A stretch of 64,000 nucleotides of DNA from NCBI GenBank assembly GCA_029817715.1, contig JARUPY010000465.1, positions 3,213,501-3,277,500 on the forward strand, given 5' to 3'. Made by a program: the position numbers and the translations under genes. This stretch comes from Melastoma dodecandrum. Its lineage: Eukaryota; Streptophyta; Magnoliopsida; Myrtales; Melastomataceae. Below the pieces are notes generated by a model. That model was not told the DNA's origin, did not search any database, and saw nothing but the letters and a program-made list of their open reading frames with translations. Every line of letters begins with the position of its first letter. Within the stretch, counting starts at the first letter, position 1. This document shows, piece by piece, positions 48,529-60,402 of the stretch.

Positions 48529-51071
48529 TCAATCCAAGTCAGAACTACCAGGCTGTATCGTACCACTGCTATCTTTGGAAGACAATACTCTCTCAGCGCT
48601 CCTGCCAGCTTTGCCATTCACTTGAACTTGCCTTTGAACATGTTGTGAAGTTGAGTTCAATTTACCATTGGTTGAAGATGGAAGAGAATGTCGCCTGACA
48701 AAACTATTTTCAGCCCCATCATGACTGAACCGAGCTGAAGCATGCTCCTTGAGCTTAGCTTTTGCAGATTCAGTTGCAGCCATGTAGCCAGGCCTGTTGG
48801 GTGTATTAACTGACACATTTTCAGACAATTCCTGCTTAGCAGGGAAAGACATCCTACGCTTGGTCTTGTGAACCACCTGCCCACTATTATCGTCCTTAGG
48901 TGTCTGCTCTTCATCAACAGCAAGAGCCTCTTCAGCCTTTTGATCCTCTCTGGAAGGATTAATCTCAACGAGTATGCTGTTTTCCCGAACCGAATCTATC
49001 ATCTCCACAGCTGTTGAGGACATTGGTGGAGACTCGGAAACAATTGTCGTGTCATCTTCAGCAACGAATGCTTTATGAATGTGTATGACTTCAGCAAAAT
49101 CTCCGGTGTCCTTCCCAGATTCATCTGAAGAGGGGAGAATGGCTTCAGTTGGGTTGATCTTTGGCTTCTCTACTTCACCTTCCAGACCATCCAATGCCTC
49201 TTTACTAGCTGCAGTTACCTTTCTCAAGATTCTTTTGACCCTCTCGAGCTCATTTTGAGCATGTTCTTGCACAGGATCTATTTTGTTACCCGCGCTCTTC
49301 CTTAGACCACGAATAGGTTTTTCCACATCGGATGCGGAGGCAGAACCATTGTCAGCAGCATTCGTTGGGGATTTCCTGATAGTTCTCTTGGACCTAGGTG
49401 GTTCAACTTCCCCATGCTGAACTCCATTTTGCTGTTTCTGAAACCTTGAGCCCACCACTTTCCTTGCTTGGGGAAGGGCTTCCCAGAAGTGGGAAGATGA
49501 CCAGAGATCCAACCAGTTTTCAGCACAATTAGGATCCATAGGGTCATAGTGGAGGTTCAAGGGCACGGTAGGAGGTGAAGACACAAGCAGCTGAAAGAAT
49601 CAAGCACGTAGCTCTAGTAATCTAAGTGTTACATGAAAATTATGACAGGTCCAGTCAAATCCCTTGCTTATCCAAAAACAAAAAAACAAAATCTCTTACA
49701 TGAGATTATGAAATAAAGAATCTTAGTTGTCAGAGGAAAGAGAGAGTCAAGCAACCCATTCGTTTCATGAACCAGACATCCAAGGAGTTAAGGACTGTGA
49801 ACAAATATAGCCAATGACAGTAGCGCATTACTCTTTCCAGTGGCCTAGGAGATTTCACCTGACGGTTATTGTTTTATGCATGAAAATTGGATCAATAAAT
49901 ATGATTCTTAACAGAGAAATTTCCATCCACATAATATCTGCGTTGTAATCTGGCAATACAGAAAAGTACAGGTGTCTACGATAATACTCATCTTTTAGAG
50001 GGTATGTTGGCAGAGATTGAAATGGAATACTAGAATACAATAAACCACGGGCGTGTCAAAAGCTTTCATACCTTGCAAATATACGAGTTTTTCCACAGCT
50101 TTTCTGACTTGAATGATATAGTTGTTGCAGATGACTTCAGATACATGACATCATGATGAAATAGTGAAGTCAGACCATTTTCAATCAGTGAAGAAATAAG
50201 GCACACAATTGCAACGCATCAGTCACTTCTTAGTAGGTGGAGCAACATTGTTCAGATCAATAGCAGTGACATCACCATTAAATGTCGACCAAAAATAATA
50301 GGAAAGGAAGGGGCAGGCTTCAGCCATCTTTCTTCTCTACAACATGCATTTTAACTCAAAAGGCTTACCCTTTGCCCACGAATCATCCTCTGCAAATTGA
50401 CAATTGCCCACACACAGTGAAGGGTGGAAACAGCCTGTCTCCTCACTAGATGTCCACGAATAAGAGCCTGCAACCTGATTATTCCCTTAAGAACTCGAAA
50501 GGCACGCCGTGCCTTCACAGTGAAAAAGTTCAATCAGCAATTATTGTTGTTGGAAAAATGGAAGAACTGAATTTAGAGCATAGCAACAACATTACCAAGT
50601 AGCCTCTAAATGTTGCCTGCACAAGTGAAGCAGCTTCATCTTCTCGTGCAGCATCAGTGGGGCTTTTCACCACAGAATCTACATTTGATTGTACAGATGT
50701 GACATTTTCCTTCGCTATCTCCACATTATGTTCCACTTTCCCCATGGCATAACTCTGATTATTCGATTGAACAGCAGATTGTGGTGCCGATATTTCTGGC
50801 GATGCGTTGAAGGCAATAGTGGACTCTTTCTCTGTCCCAAGTTTCTTTAACACAAGGAAGTAGGCCCTATTAAGTTCTGTTCCCCTTGCCTTTGAAATCT
50901 TAAAAAAAAATGTAACTAATGCACAAAGCTGCATCTAACATGCTAAGGGAATTATCGAGCAATCTTCAGACAAAGACTAGCACATTTTCTTACCTTTGAC
51001 AGGCCAGATTTTGATGATTTTTTCCCAAAGAGCATACTCCTGATCCATTTTCCCCCCTTTGACTTCCCCAT
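48529..51071 (-). CDS. IQD protein (IQD30/31/32-like calmodulin-binding scaffold)
   Basis: Plant-specific IQ67-domain protein; relatives bind calmodulin and localise to microtubules and the plasma membrane. Supported exons, in gene order: complement 50994..51071 (MGKSKGGKWIRSMLFGKKSS), 50596..50898, 50369..50512, a tentative 50072..50134 and 48529..49590. IQ motifs sit across exons 2-3 (AASLVQATFRGYL, ARRAFRVLKGIIRLQALIRG, HLVRRQAV, IVNLQRMIRGQR). The last exon begins LLVSSPPTVPLNLHYDP, with WLDLWSSSHFWEAL, and carries a long charged tail with FSHDGAENS. The tentative exon ends NSYICK, which joins well to LLVSSP. The family normally has a stretch like SDIGxEVxxK after the IQ region, and I could not find it. 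This model gives about 549 aa. A 5' UTR intron (donor near 51929) is possible. Confidence 0.85.
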
Positions 51072-53976
51072 TGACCAAAGTTTCCTGGAGTTTCAATTCA
51101 ATCAACTCATTTTTCACATGAAAGAACAAATAAGGAAGCATGTGCAAACTATTCTAGTCTCTAAAAGCAACATCCCATGATTATGTAGCTCGAGTTCTTC
51201 AAATAATCGTCTCTTCCACCAAAAGCTGTGGTAATCTGAAACCTCCCAAGCTGTAGCATAAGGTACATGCCTCTAAACTCAATCTCATGCACAAAAGCGT
51301 ACACGTCCAAAATCCTTAGACACGCACAAGTCAATCAACCAAACACTCAACACCTATTAAAAAAAGCACTCCACACAAACCCATTTCTATAATCCACCAA
51401 AACCATTTTCCCAGAACCAGACAATGCAACAGTCCCTACTCCGAGCCCCGACCGCCGCAAAAGCTACAAAATTTGTGACTCAATTCCAAACAAACCAACC
51501 CAACACCCCCACCAAACTACATTGCCGTACACAAAGAAGCATGCTCGCATGCGCCCTTCTCCAATCCGCATTACCCATGAACCAAAACTACTCCTCCGAC
51601 CAACTGCAACTATCCGGATCTTCCGAAACCATAACTTGCAATCAGAGCTACAGATCCGACGAAATTGCATAAAAACCCACTCCCGACAATGACAAAAAAA
51701 ACAACCAAGGAAAGGGAAAAACCGTTGGGTTCAACTCCACTAAAGCTCCCAACTCTTTTCAAGCAGCATCACGAACAAAAAAATAACAAAACCCACAACC
51801 CAAAAACCAGCATTTTCCACCCCCACCACGCCAAGATCTAACAAGAAGCCAAGCAAGGCTGCCGCCCCCACTGACCCCACAAATGCAATAAGAAGAAGGA
51901 GAGGCAATGCAGCTAGATCTGGGCATTACCCGAGAAGGAGTGGGATCGAGGGAAACGACGGGAATGCAAATGCAGGGGAGGGAAGGGGAGTGGGTGTCGG
52001 TTCGGTGGGAATGAAGTTGTATTGTTGTTGCTGTTTGTAGCGAGTTAAAAAAGTGGAGTGATAGATGTCAAGAAGAAATAATGCGTGAAGAAGGTGGAGC
52101 TAAATTTAACTTATTTAAATTAGATGGAAGCTGGGCTGGGTTACTCTGAAGTGGCGACCACGGTAACTAAGTTGAAAAGATAAGACTATCCCATCATTAG
52201 TTAATGTCGGGAGGATGAAAAAAAAATATGGAAGAGCTCTCAAGTTCTCGTTAGACCCACTCACTCCCTTCCCCATCTGAATGATTGACCAATGAACTAA
52301 TTAAATCATCATTGTCCTCATCCTCATCATGATTCTATGCCAACCCAGCTTTTTTTTATCAAACAAAAGCTTCTACCATCGACCCAGTTGGCGACAGGAT
52401 GTAACATTTTTCCAGCCAATGGTACATAGGATTAGTTAATAGCTGTGGTAGAGCATCATTTAATATATGGGGCCACATGTAAATGAAAGGGGATAGGAAA
52501 ATATTGAAAAAGGATGGGGTGTTGGAATGTGATGATGCCTCTCCACCGACGCCACCTTTCCCTTACTCGTGACCATGGAATTTAATTATAGTAATAATAA
52601 TGCGAAATTGAATGAGATAGAAGACATAAAACCCAACTATTTTTTTTCTTTTTGTTTTTGTTATGGAGAGGAAAAAGTGTAGTTTTGTCTCCTCCCCGGA
52701 TTCATGCTTTATTATTCTCCCCTGTTGCCCTCATCATGTCCTAATCAAACAACGACCACGAGGGGAGAACCCTAAACTGATTTCTCAAAATGGATTTTCT
52801 GCTCTCAAAGAGCCTCGAGGAGAGCTTAAGTTCATCGTAAGGAGGCAGGGAGGGAACACATGATATCATCGACGTCCAAACGTCTCCACATCTTATAGCT
52901 TAAGCTAAGTTTGCGAACTTCTCAATATAACTTGTCATATCGAGTACGTGAGATCTGACGAGGTTCCCTTCTTGCACCTTTGTCCATAAAACAGTCGTGA
53001 GATTTCAAACCACGGGCGCTCTCTTGAAAAAGCTCGTGTGATTAGAAATAATCTCCCTCAACGCCCGTAATCTCATGTTGCTTTTGAAAACATCGCTAAC
53101 ACCATGAGATGCACATCAACTATAACTTCCAGATAGTTATCATAAACAAGCTGATTTGCTTCATCAACATTAATATCGAGGATAGTTTGGTTGTTCACTT
53201 GTCTTAGTACATAAAATTTCTTATTGTTTCAACATCGTCTTGAATTTCTTATACCAATGTATAGGTAATTCAATCCATTGATAATATTTTATTTTATACT
53301 TTGCAGCTATAGGTTAATCCACATCTACGATAAAATAAGTAAAGATTATTATTTATGAAATGTAAGAACATTTGTAAACTCCTACCATATTATTATTGAA
53401 AAATCTTCAAAATTAGGCTCAATCTGGCCCTTTCAAGTATACCTTTTAGCTTCGCCACTAAACGAACACATAACAAAAAAACATGACATGCACATCTTAG
53501 ATCAAGTTATAATGCAACCAAAGTGATCCCCGTCGGAGGAGTCAATAATCGGCTGACGGCGATAGGAAGTGTTTCCCGCCTGATGATGTTGCGGTGATTA
53601 AGCCAAACGAAACAGAGAAGGGTATTCCCGACAAAATTCTGGAACTTCATTCATCGGCCGGAAAGGGCCATTCTTGTTTTACAGATGGTTGTCTGAGTTT
53701 GTTTTTAAGGCTTTGATGATGGTTAATTTACATGAAGAAGGTGTAAAATTGGAGGACAAAAAAAAAATTAAAAGAATGATTACATTTTTTTATCCTTTTT
53801 CTTTTTGGGAAAAAATATAAAGCAAATTCCTCGAGCTGATGATGATCGATCGCTCTCTCTTTTTCATCTTTGCTTTATGCAAAACACCAATCGAAACGAA
53901 TGAAATTCCTCCTGGGTTAAAGAATGATTTTCCGGAGTCCGCTGTACGCCGTTTGTGATTCGTCTGCCCCTTTCTC
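51072..53976. other. IQD leader/promoter and intergenic region
   Basis: 51072-51990 probably holds the IQD 5' UTR with an intron (donor-like GTAATG on the minus strand at 51929, acceptor near 51085) and the promoter to its right. The remainder is AT-rich without a recognisable gene. The part left of 53976 is the 3' flank of the pectate lyase gene. Confidence 0.45.
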
Positions 53977-55577
53977 TTAGCATCCCTTGTTCGGCACACA
54001 GTTGAGCGCACCAGAGAACCGCGTGAGCCTCGTTACAAACGTCCCTGGCTTTGCCCTGATCATGTCCAGCCTCCCGTAGGGCTTCGTGTTCAACGGCGCT
54101 CCTGACTGCACGAAGAATGCTCCGTTCATCATCAGGTCGCCGTTGGACCTCCACTTCCAGTTCTTCCAGACGTCTGGGGTGGCGTAATCTCTCTTCGTCA
54201 CCTGTATGATCGATTGACGAAAGGAAGGAGCGTTAGCAGGAGGAGGACTCGGAGATATGACTGTGTCTCGAGTGTTTGTTAGGGAATGGCACGAACTTCT
54301 TTGGCAGCCAAGTTGGGAGGGGCGATGAAGCGGTTGCCCTCGCTGATGATGGTCGGCTGGGAGCTCCCTCCGATGGCGTACATCAGCCAGTGGGTGTAGT
54401 CATTGTTGACGATGTGGAAGAATCCCCACCTGCACCTTGGCATCCTCTGAACCAGTCCTCGCCCGAAGTGGTTGAATGCGACGGTCGCCTGCATGATCTT
54501 ATCTTGGGGGTACCCATCACTGGCACCAAGCAGCATGACCTGAAAATACAGATATGATGTCGATTCAGCGACGAGCGATCATGCCGTATATATTCTCAGG
54601 AGAGGTGGAGATGCAAATTTACCTCGTTGTGGTTTGTGAAGTGGCTGTTGGAGATCGTGATAGCTGTAGACTCCATGATGGCATCAATGAGTCCATCAGC
54701 ACAGTTCGACATGGACACGTGGTCGATCCACACATTGACCGCACCGAAGAGAGAGATCCCGTCTCCGTCGCTCCGGGTCCTGAAACCATAATGGTCCACG
54801 CTATCCCTGATCATGCCCCCATCCTTAGGAATGTTATCGTGGACATGGAGGCCGTGAATGATCACATTATGCACGAACTGGATCGTGATGCTGCCACCGT
54901 ATGCAACATGCACGTTCGCACCCCTCCCATCGATGGTCTTGTCACTCGAGACCATCAACTCCTGCTGAAGCACGATGACCATGCTGCGAGCGAATATGAT
55001 CCACAGCGGCCCCTTCTGGATAACGGCATGACGCAGCGTGCCAACCTTGGGGTTGAGGACATCATTGTCAGAAGGGTCGGTGACGACGTAGTACCTTCCC
55101 CTCAATCCTCCGGTGGTCTTATGGCCAAAACCGAGCACGCACCTCGCAAGCCTCTTCCTGTCCTTGGCCCAATCAGGTCGGCACCTCCAGCACCTATCGA
55201 TCGGGTTCGTCGCCAGGCACGGGCCTGCGTACTTCCTCAACCCCCTCCTCGTACTGTTCATCCCGATCAAGGCCCTGCAAGAAGAAACAAATCACACCAA
55301 CATCATCAACACCTTTTTCATATATGAACAAAGATCCGGACGCCACGCAACTACTCGGTGGGGCTCCCATCCCGTCAGCGACTCACTTTTGGACGTGGGA
55401 ATTGAAATGGGCGGTGATGGATTCAGGGTCGGGGTTGTAGGCCTCGACGGCAGCCTTCTTGGCCTCCTGGGCCTTCTTGAGCCAGTAGTCATCGAAATCA
55501 GCGATGTTGGCGTTGAGGCAGGGGACGAGCACGGCCAACGACAGGACCAAGATGAGGCGAACCCTGGGCGACTCCAT
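53977..55577 (-). CDS. Pectate lyase (polysaccharide lyase family 1)
   Basis: Secreted enzyme that cleaves de-esterified pectin by beta-elimination in the cell wall, 436 aa. Exons in gene order: complement 55387..55577, 54623..55274, 54297..54539 and 53977..54201. The start at 55577 gives a hydrophobic signal peptide ([17 protein letters not shown]). The N-terminal pectate-lyase extension follows ([26 protein letters not shown]). The parallel beta-helix carries the family signatures [16 protein letters not shown] (calcium and substrate site), [12 protein letters not shown], and RMPRCRWG, which holds the catalytic Arg. The exon 3 donor is the weak GTTCGT, but the frame supports it. The divergent VDAC gene begins 779 bases away. 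Expression in pollen or during fruit softening is common in the family but cannot be read here. Confidence 0.95.
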
Positions 55578-56355
55578 CTTTGTGGTTCCCGGATAGACGT
55601 ATAGCGATTGGCTGAGGTCCGACGGAAGGGACACCGGAGGGTGACGGTGTCTGGGCGAGAGAAACACCGGACCTCGCCAAAGGCTATAAAACGTATGGAA
55701 CTTCCCCCCGAGGAAGGATATGTAGAGAGTGAGTTTCCTTCTTATTACAAGGCCCTTATCATACTAAATCTATTTGTAGTACAAAAAATTTGGGGGGGGG
55801 GGGGGGGGGGAACACCAATTCAGGTGTTTCGATTATTGTGTTTGGGCGAGGAATCACCTGGTTGAGGTCTGTGGGATTTAAAGAGGTTGGTGGCTTATGT
55901 CCAGAGATAATTCAGGGGAAATTTGCAAATGCCCTCTTTTTTTAGATATGTCTAAAAAAGACATGTGAACCAGGGGAGGATTTGCCTTTGTGTCCATGTT
56001 CCTTTTCTATTCCTCTTACAGCTAAATTTGCCTCCCTCTCCGGCAAATTCCATGACTGGGTCAAGAACTCTTCCCACGTATTAAATCTTTATTATTCGGA
56101 TGTTTATGTCGACGAGTCCGTTAACTATGGTTGTGAGACACCCCCCCCCCCCTGCACTCGCGGATTAATGCCGAAACGCAGATGAAAACGTGGCATGTCC
56201 CGGATTCCACGTGCCTCATCTGGTTGCTCGCCACCTGTGCCCGACGAAGACAGACGGTGGATGGTCAAAACGGGGACATTCAAGCTTTTTTCTTGCTTCT
56301 GTCGAACTTCTCCACCGCCGATCCTCCTGCTCTTGCCCTTGTTGTAGGGAAAAAG
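55578..56355. promoter_or_regulatory. Shared divergent promoter region, pectate lyase and VDAC
   Basis: 778 bases separate the two start codons, so both promoters must lie here. It contains a 19-nt G run at 55792-55810 and a 12-nt C run near 56141-56152. No coding region is supported. Confidence 0.5.
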
Positions 56356-57801
56356 ATGTCGAAAGGACCGGGACTCTACTCCGATATCGGCAAGAAGGCC
56401 AGAGGTAGAGGAAAAGGTCCAGTAAATCGTTTCTTGCTTATCAGGGTAGAGGATGAGCTATCTCAATGTGTTTGGTGTGTCTTGTATGTGTTCGTTTGTT
56501 CGGGTAAGAACTGCTGTACGAGGATTACCGGACGGATCACAAGTTCAGCGTCACCACTCACTCTCCCACCACCGGCGTTGTAAGCCCCCTTTCTTACTTT
56601 GCCTCCTGATTGGTGTTTCTTTGGCTAGTCCTGCATCCTCCGACGCTCTCTCCGTGGCCCGTCCTTAAATGCAGGCCATAACTTCCTCGGGATTAAAGAA
56701 GGGTGATCTGCTTCTGGCGGACGTCGTCACCCAGCTTAAGAAGAATAACTTGACGGCTGATGTTAAAGTCGACACTGAATCGAACGTGGGTACTTTCTTG
56801 CTCGTGGGTTCATGCATGTGGCGTTTGAGAGCTGGAATGGTGTTCCGAGTGATTGTATGACTGCCTTGTCGGGTTGCCGGCAAAGAATTGAATTGCCATG
56901 CTTATTCGATTGTCTGCTCCAAACTCATCGATCATTGTCTGGCGGCCAGCTATGGAATCTGTGTTACCCGTGTATGTGACTGTGTTTTTTTGTCTGCAAA
57001 ATCTTTGTCTGATTACAGCTCTTTACGACCGTCACCATCAGCGATCTTTCTCCTGGACTGAAAACGATTTTGTCCTTTAAAGTACCGGATCAAAGGTCTG
57101 GCCGGGTATGTCCCTCCTTTCGGTGCTTGTCCTTTCAGGTGGTAGGAAGATATGTTCCTAATCGCGGTGTCTCCCGTTTGACAGGCAGAGGTTCAGTATT
57201 TGCACGATTATGCTGGCATTTGCTCGACTGTTGGCTTGACGGTCAATCCTGTGATAAACTTCTCTGCCGTTGTTGGATCCCCATCCTTGGCATTCGGTAC
57301 AGATCTGTCGTTCGACACCAAGACTGGCGACTTCCCCAGGTGCAATTTCGGCATTAGCTATTCAACCACGGACCTAATCACCTCCTTGACCCTGTGGGCA
57401 CTTCCTATCCTTTTCTCGTACTAGTCTGTTATTTCTCGTGGTTGAATCGAAAGCCTAATTCAGTTTCAACACTTACCTTATCCTGATTGTTCAGGAATGA
57501 CATGGGCGATACCATCACCGCTTCTTATTACCACCTAATGGACCTCGTCACAAACACCGCCATAGGCAGCGAGATCACTCGCAGCTTCTCGTCAAGCCCC
57601 AGCACCCTGACGGTGGGAGCACAGACTTCCCTCGACCCCTTAACCGTCTTGAAGACAAGGGTTAGCAACACCGGGAAAGTCAGCGCAGTTCTGCAGCATG
57701 AGTGGAGGCCAAGGTCATTTTTCAGTGTCTCAGGGGAGATCGACGCCCGAGCCATCAATCAGAGTGCTAAGGTCGGTCTGGCTCTCGCGCTCAAGCCGTG
57801 A
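56356..57801 (+). CDS. VDAC: Mitochondrial outer-membrane porin (VDAC)
   Basis: Voltage-dependent anion channel, a 19-strand beta-barrel that passes metabolites across the mitochondrial outer membrane; 277 aa, the usual plant length. Exons: 56356..56404, 56509..56579, 56675..56785, 57019..57105, 57185..57393 and 57495..57801. The N-terminal helix is MSKGPGLYSDIGKKAR. Family stretches follow: LLYEDYRTDHKFSVTTHSP, FKVPDQRSGR, VQYLHDYAGICSTVGL, GTDLSFDTKTGDF, NDMGDTITASYYH, LDPLTVLKTRVSNTGKVSA, and the terminal GEIDARAINQSAKVGLALAL. The exon 2 acceptor (CGGGTAAG) has a poor pyrimidine tract, but only this choice keeps frame. The gene is divergent from pectate lyase and convergent with the kinase gene, whose stop is 289 bases from this one. 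Confidence 0.95.
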
Positions 57802-58089
57802 TGATCAGACAGATGTATTCCTAAGTAGAAATAAACTAATCATGCCGCTGTCTGAAAACTTTAGGCGTTTACTTTTTGTTCCAAAACATGATTGACAGCA
57901 AAGATGTGATTAGATTGAAGGGTCAAATGGTGGAGAACAGATTTTAAACTCGTGTCCTCCCGAAAGTCCTCCCAAGCTCACCCACCCCATCAGGAATTTC
58001 TTCGCATACACGATTTCAACGGGAGAGATCATGTAGACACAGCAGGATTGCACAACACTGATCAGACGACATCATGCTGACATATGGGG

Positions 58090-60402
58090 CTAGCGTAACT
58101 TCCCGTTTGGTCTCGGCGACTGGCGAGGGTAATTGTACGGTGACACTTGAGGCGCGTGGGGTATTGACGGGCTCCTTACTGCCTGGCCGTTCCTTGTGAT
58201 GAACCCTCCCTGAACCTGATGCGGGCTCCTGGCGTTGGGGTTGGACCTGGAGCGGTCAGCCTGCATGGCCTGATAGAAGAATGACGAGCTCGCCATGTCC
58301 TTGAGGTTGAGTAGCGGCTCGAGCGCCTCCACGACCTCAGTCATTCCGGGTCTTAACCTGGGGTCGCGTCTGAGGCAGAGGGCTGCAAGCTGAGCAGTCT
58401 TCTGGGCGCCTTTGATGGAGAAGTGCCCTTCCAGGCGAGGATCGATCAGCCTGAAGAGTCTTTTCCTGTCTTCGAGATGTGGTTTCGCCCACTCTACTAA
58501 GTTGTGCTCTCCGTTGGGACGGTTCTTGTCCATCGATCGCCTGCCCGTCAGCATTTCGAGCAGAACCACTCCGAAGCTGTACACGTCACTCTTAGATGTC
58601 AAATGACCTGGAAAGCAGCATCTCCATCAGATTTCGTCCGTTTCCAGTGTGTGAATTAGCAGTTTTCGATCTACTGAACTCAGCAATACCATTTGACCGT
58701 ACGAGTTCTGTGAGCTAACCTGTCATGACATACTCCGGTGCCGCATAACCATAAGTGCCCATGACTCGAGTAGATACGTGAGTTTTGTCTCCCTCCGGCG
58801 CATCCTTTGCGAGACCAAAGTCGGACAGTTTTGCATTATAGTCCTACAAATGTACAAGCACAATAACGGTGAGGAGGAGGCAATATATCCATCGAATTTG
58901 ATAAACGAGGTGGACAGCCGCACCGCATCCAAAAGAATGTTGGACGTCTTGAAATCCCGGTATATGACCGCTCTTTCAGCTTCTTCATGAAGGAAGGCGA
59001 GGCCCCGGGCGGCAGCAAGGGCGATCTTAATTCGAATTGACCACGGAAGAGGCAGGGACCCTTCCAGAGCAATAAGACGTGAAATGAGTCCGAGATTGAA
59101 ATTTTTATTAAGCGTAAGAAATTCATTGAGACGAAAGAAGAAAATCTGACATACTTCTGAAGAGGTGATTCTCCAAACTTCCTCGAGGCATGAACTCATA
59201 CACCAACAACCGCTGTTCATCTTCGATGCAGTAACCAATCAACTTCACCAAGTTCGGATGTCGAAGGTTGCCGAGATAGCTGATCTCAGCCTAAAGTAAA
59301 TTTTTCATAAAATGCGAGAAAGATCATTTCCTCGACTCAAATCTAAAATGAACACGAGGAGGCGAAATAAAATCTTACAATCCACTCTTTGTGACCCTGA
59401 AGTCCCTCCTGATTGAGGGTCTTCACGGCAACCGTGAGTCCCGTGCCTGGTTTCACTGGAGCAGTCCCGTTCTCTTCTATCCAACCTTTGAAGACACATC
59501 CAAACCCACCCTCCCCAAGAAGACTCTCCGGTCTGAAATTCCGAGTAGCAGATTTGAGGTCGTTGAAGGCGAACTTGCGAAGGTGGGAAGCAATCTTCAG
59601 TTCAGCGCTAAATTGTGGTGTGGACGGCGTACTTTCAACGTTGGAGTAAGTGGCGGTAGTGGTTATGTTGGACCTTGTTGTGGCAGTGGAGGTGGTGGTA
59701 GTGGTGGCAGGAGTTACTGTCACTACAGGAACAATTGGCTTTTCTGCGACCTTCAGGCTGGTCAGTTTACGTTCCCCTTCACATACAGGCATAAGCATCA
59801 GATCAAGATTAACGAAAATCCCCAAATCAAGTAAGAGATCCTGAAACAATTTAAATCCTACTCTGCATAACGACAGATATGCTTCTTCAGAGAAATCGTG
59901 CACTAAATATCTTGCATGTAAAATCTCTTAATACGGTGAAACTACATCAAAGATCAGTTAACAAGGCCAAACTCGTGAACCCCTTAAAACTATAGTTCCA
60001 CTCATATCGTCAACACAAGCCAAAACAACTAGTCAGTTCTAAGATGCATCCTGCAATCACCAGTCATCAGGTGCAATATCCTTGCAATTAGCTTGAAGTC
60101 AAGAGAGATGAAGGCGAATCCATTCCAGTAAAGTCAGGCTTCAATCACTTACGATCAAGACAAAAACAAACAACACGAGTCGAATGAGAGGCAGGGAATA
60201 TACCAAAATCGGCACTGGTGCCGCGCTGGGAGCTATCAACCTTGGATCTAACCCGCATGCAACTGCAGCCCTTCTCCATTAACCTGAATCTAACCCAACA
60301 CCCAACATCCACAGTCTCCCCATCCATCTCCCTCTTCCCCCTCCCCTTCGATTCCTCCCTACCCGGACTTCCCATCGTCACCTGCTCAGGACCAAGACCC
60401 AT
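58090..60402 (-). CDS. Receptor-like cytoplasmic kinase, RLCK-VII (PBL34/35/36-like)
   Basis: Ser/Thr kinase of 503 aa, expected at the plasma membrane in pattern-triggered signalling. Exons in gene order: complement 60204..60402, 59379..59776, 59155..59290, 58924..59060, 58720..58843 and 58090..58607; all junctions keep frame. It starts [12 protein letters not shown], and [21 protein letters not shown] matches the N-terminus of the PBL34-36 group. A Thr/Ser-rich linker precedes the kinase: [11 protein letters not shown] (near residue 150), the invariant Lys in [20 protein letters not shown] (near 280; YRD in place of HRD, usual in RLCK-VII), [10 protein letters not shown] and [16 protein letters not shown]. 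The tail is Ser/Pro-rich. A PBL kinase next to an NDUFAF7 gene recalls At3g28690/At3g28700. Confidence 0.95.

Noticed and set aside
54554..55327. 257-aa open frame on the plus strand
   Set aside because: It lies antisense over the large pectate lyase exon, has no recognisable family and mirrors the conserved codons of the minus-strand gene.
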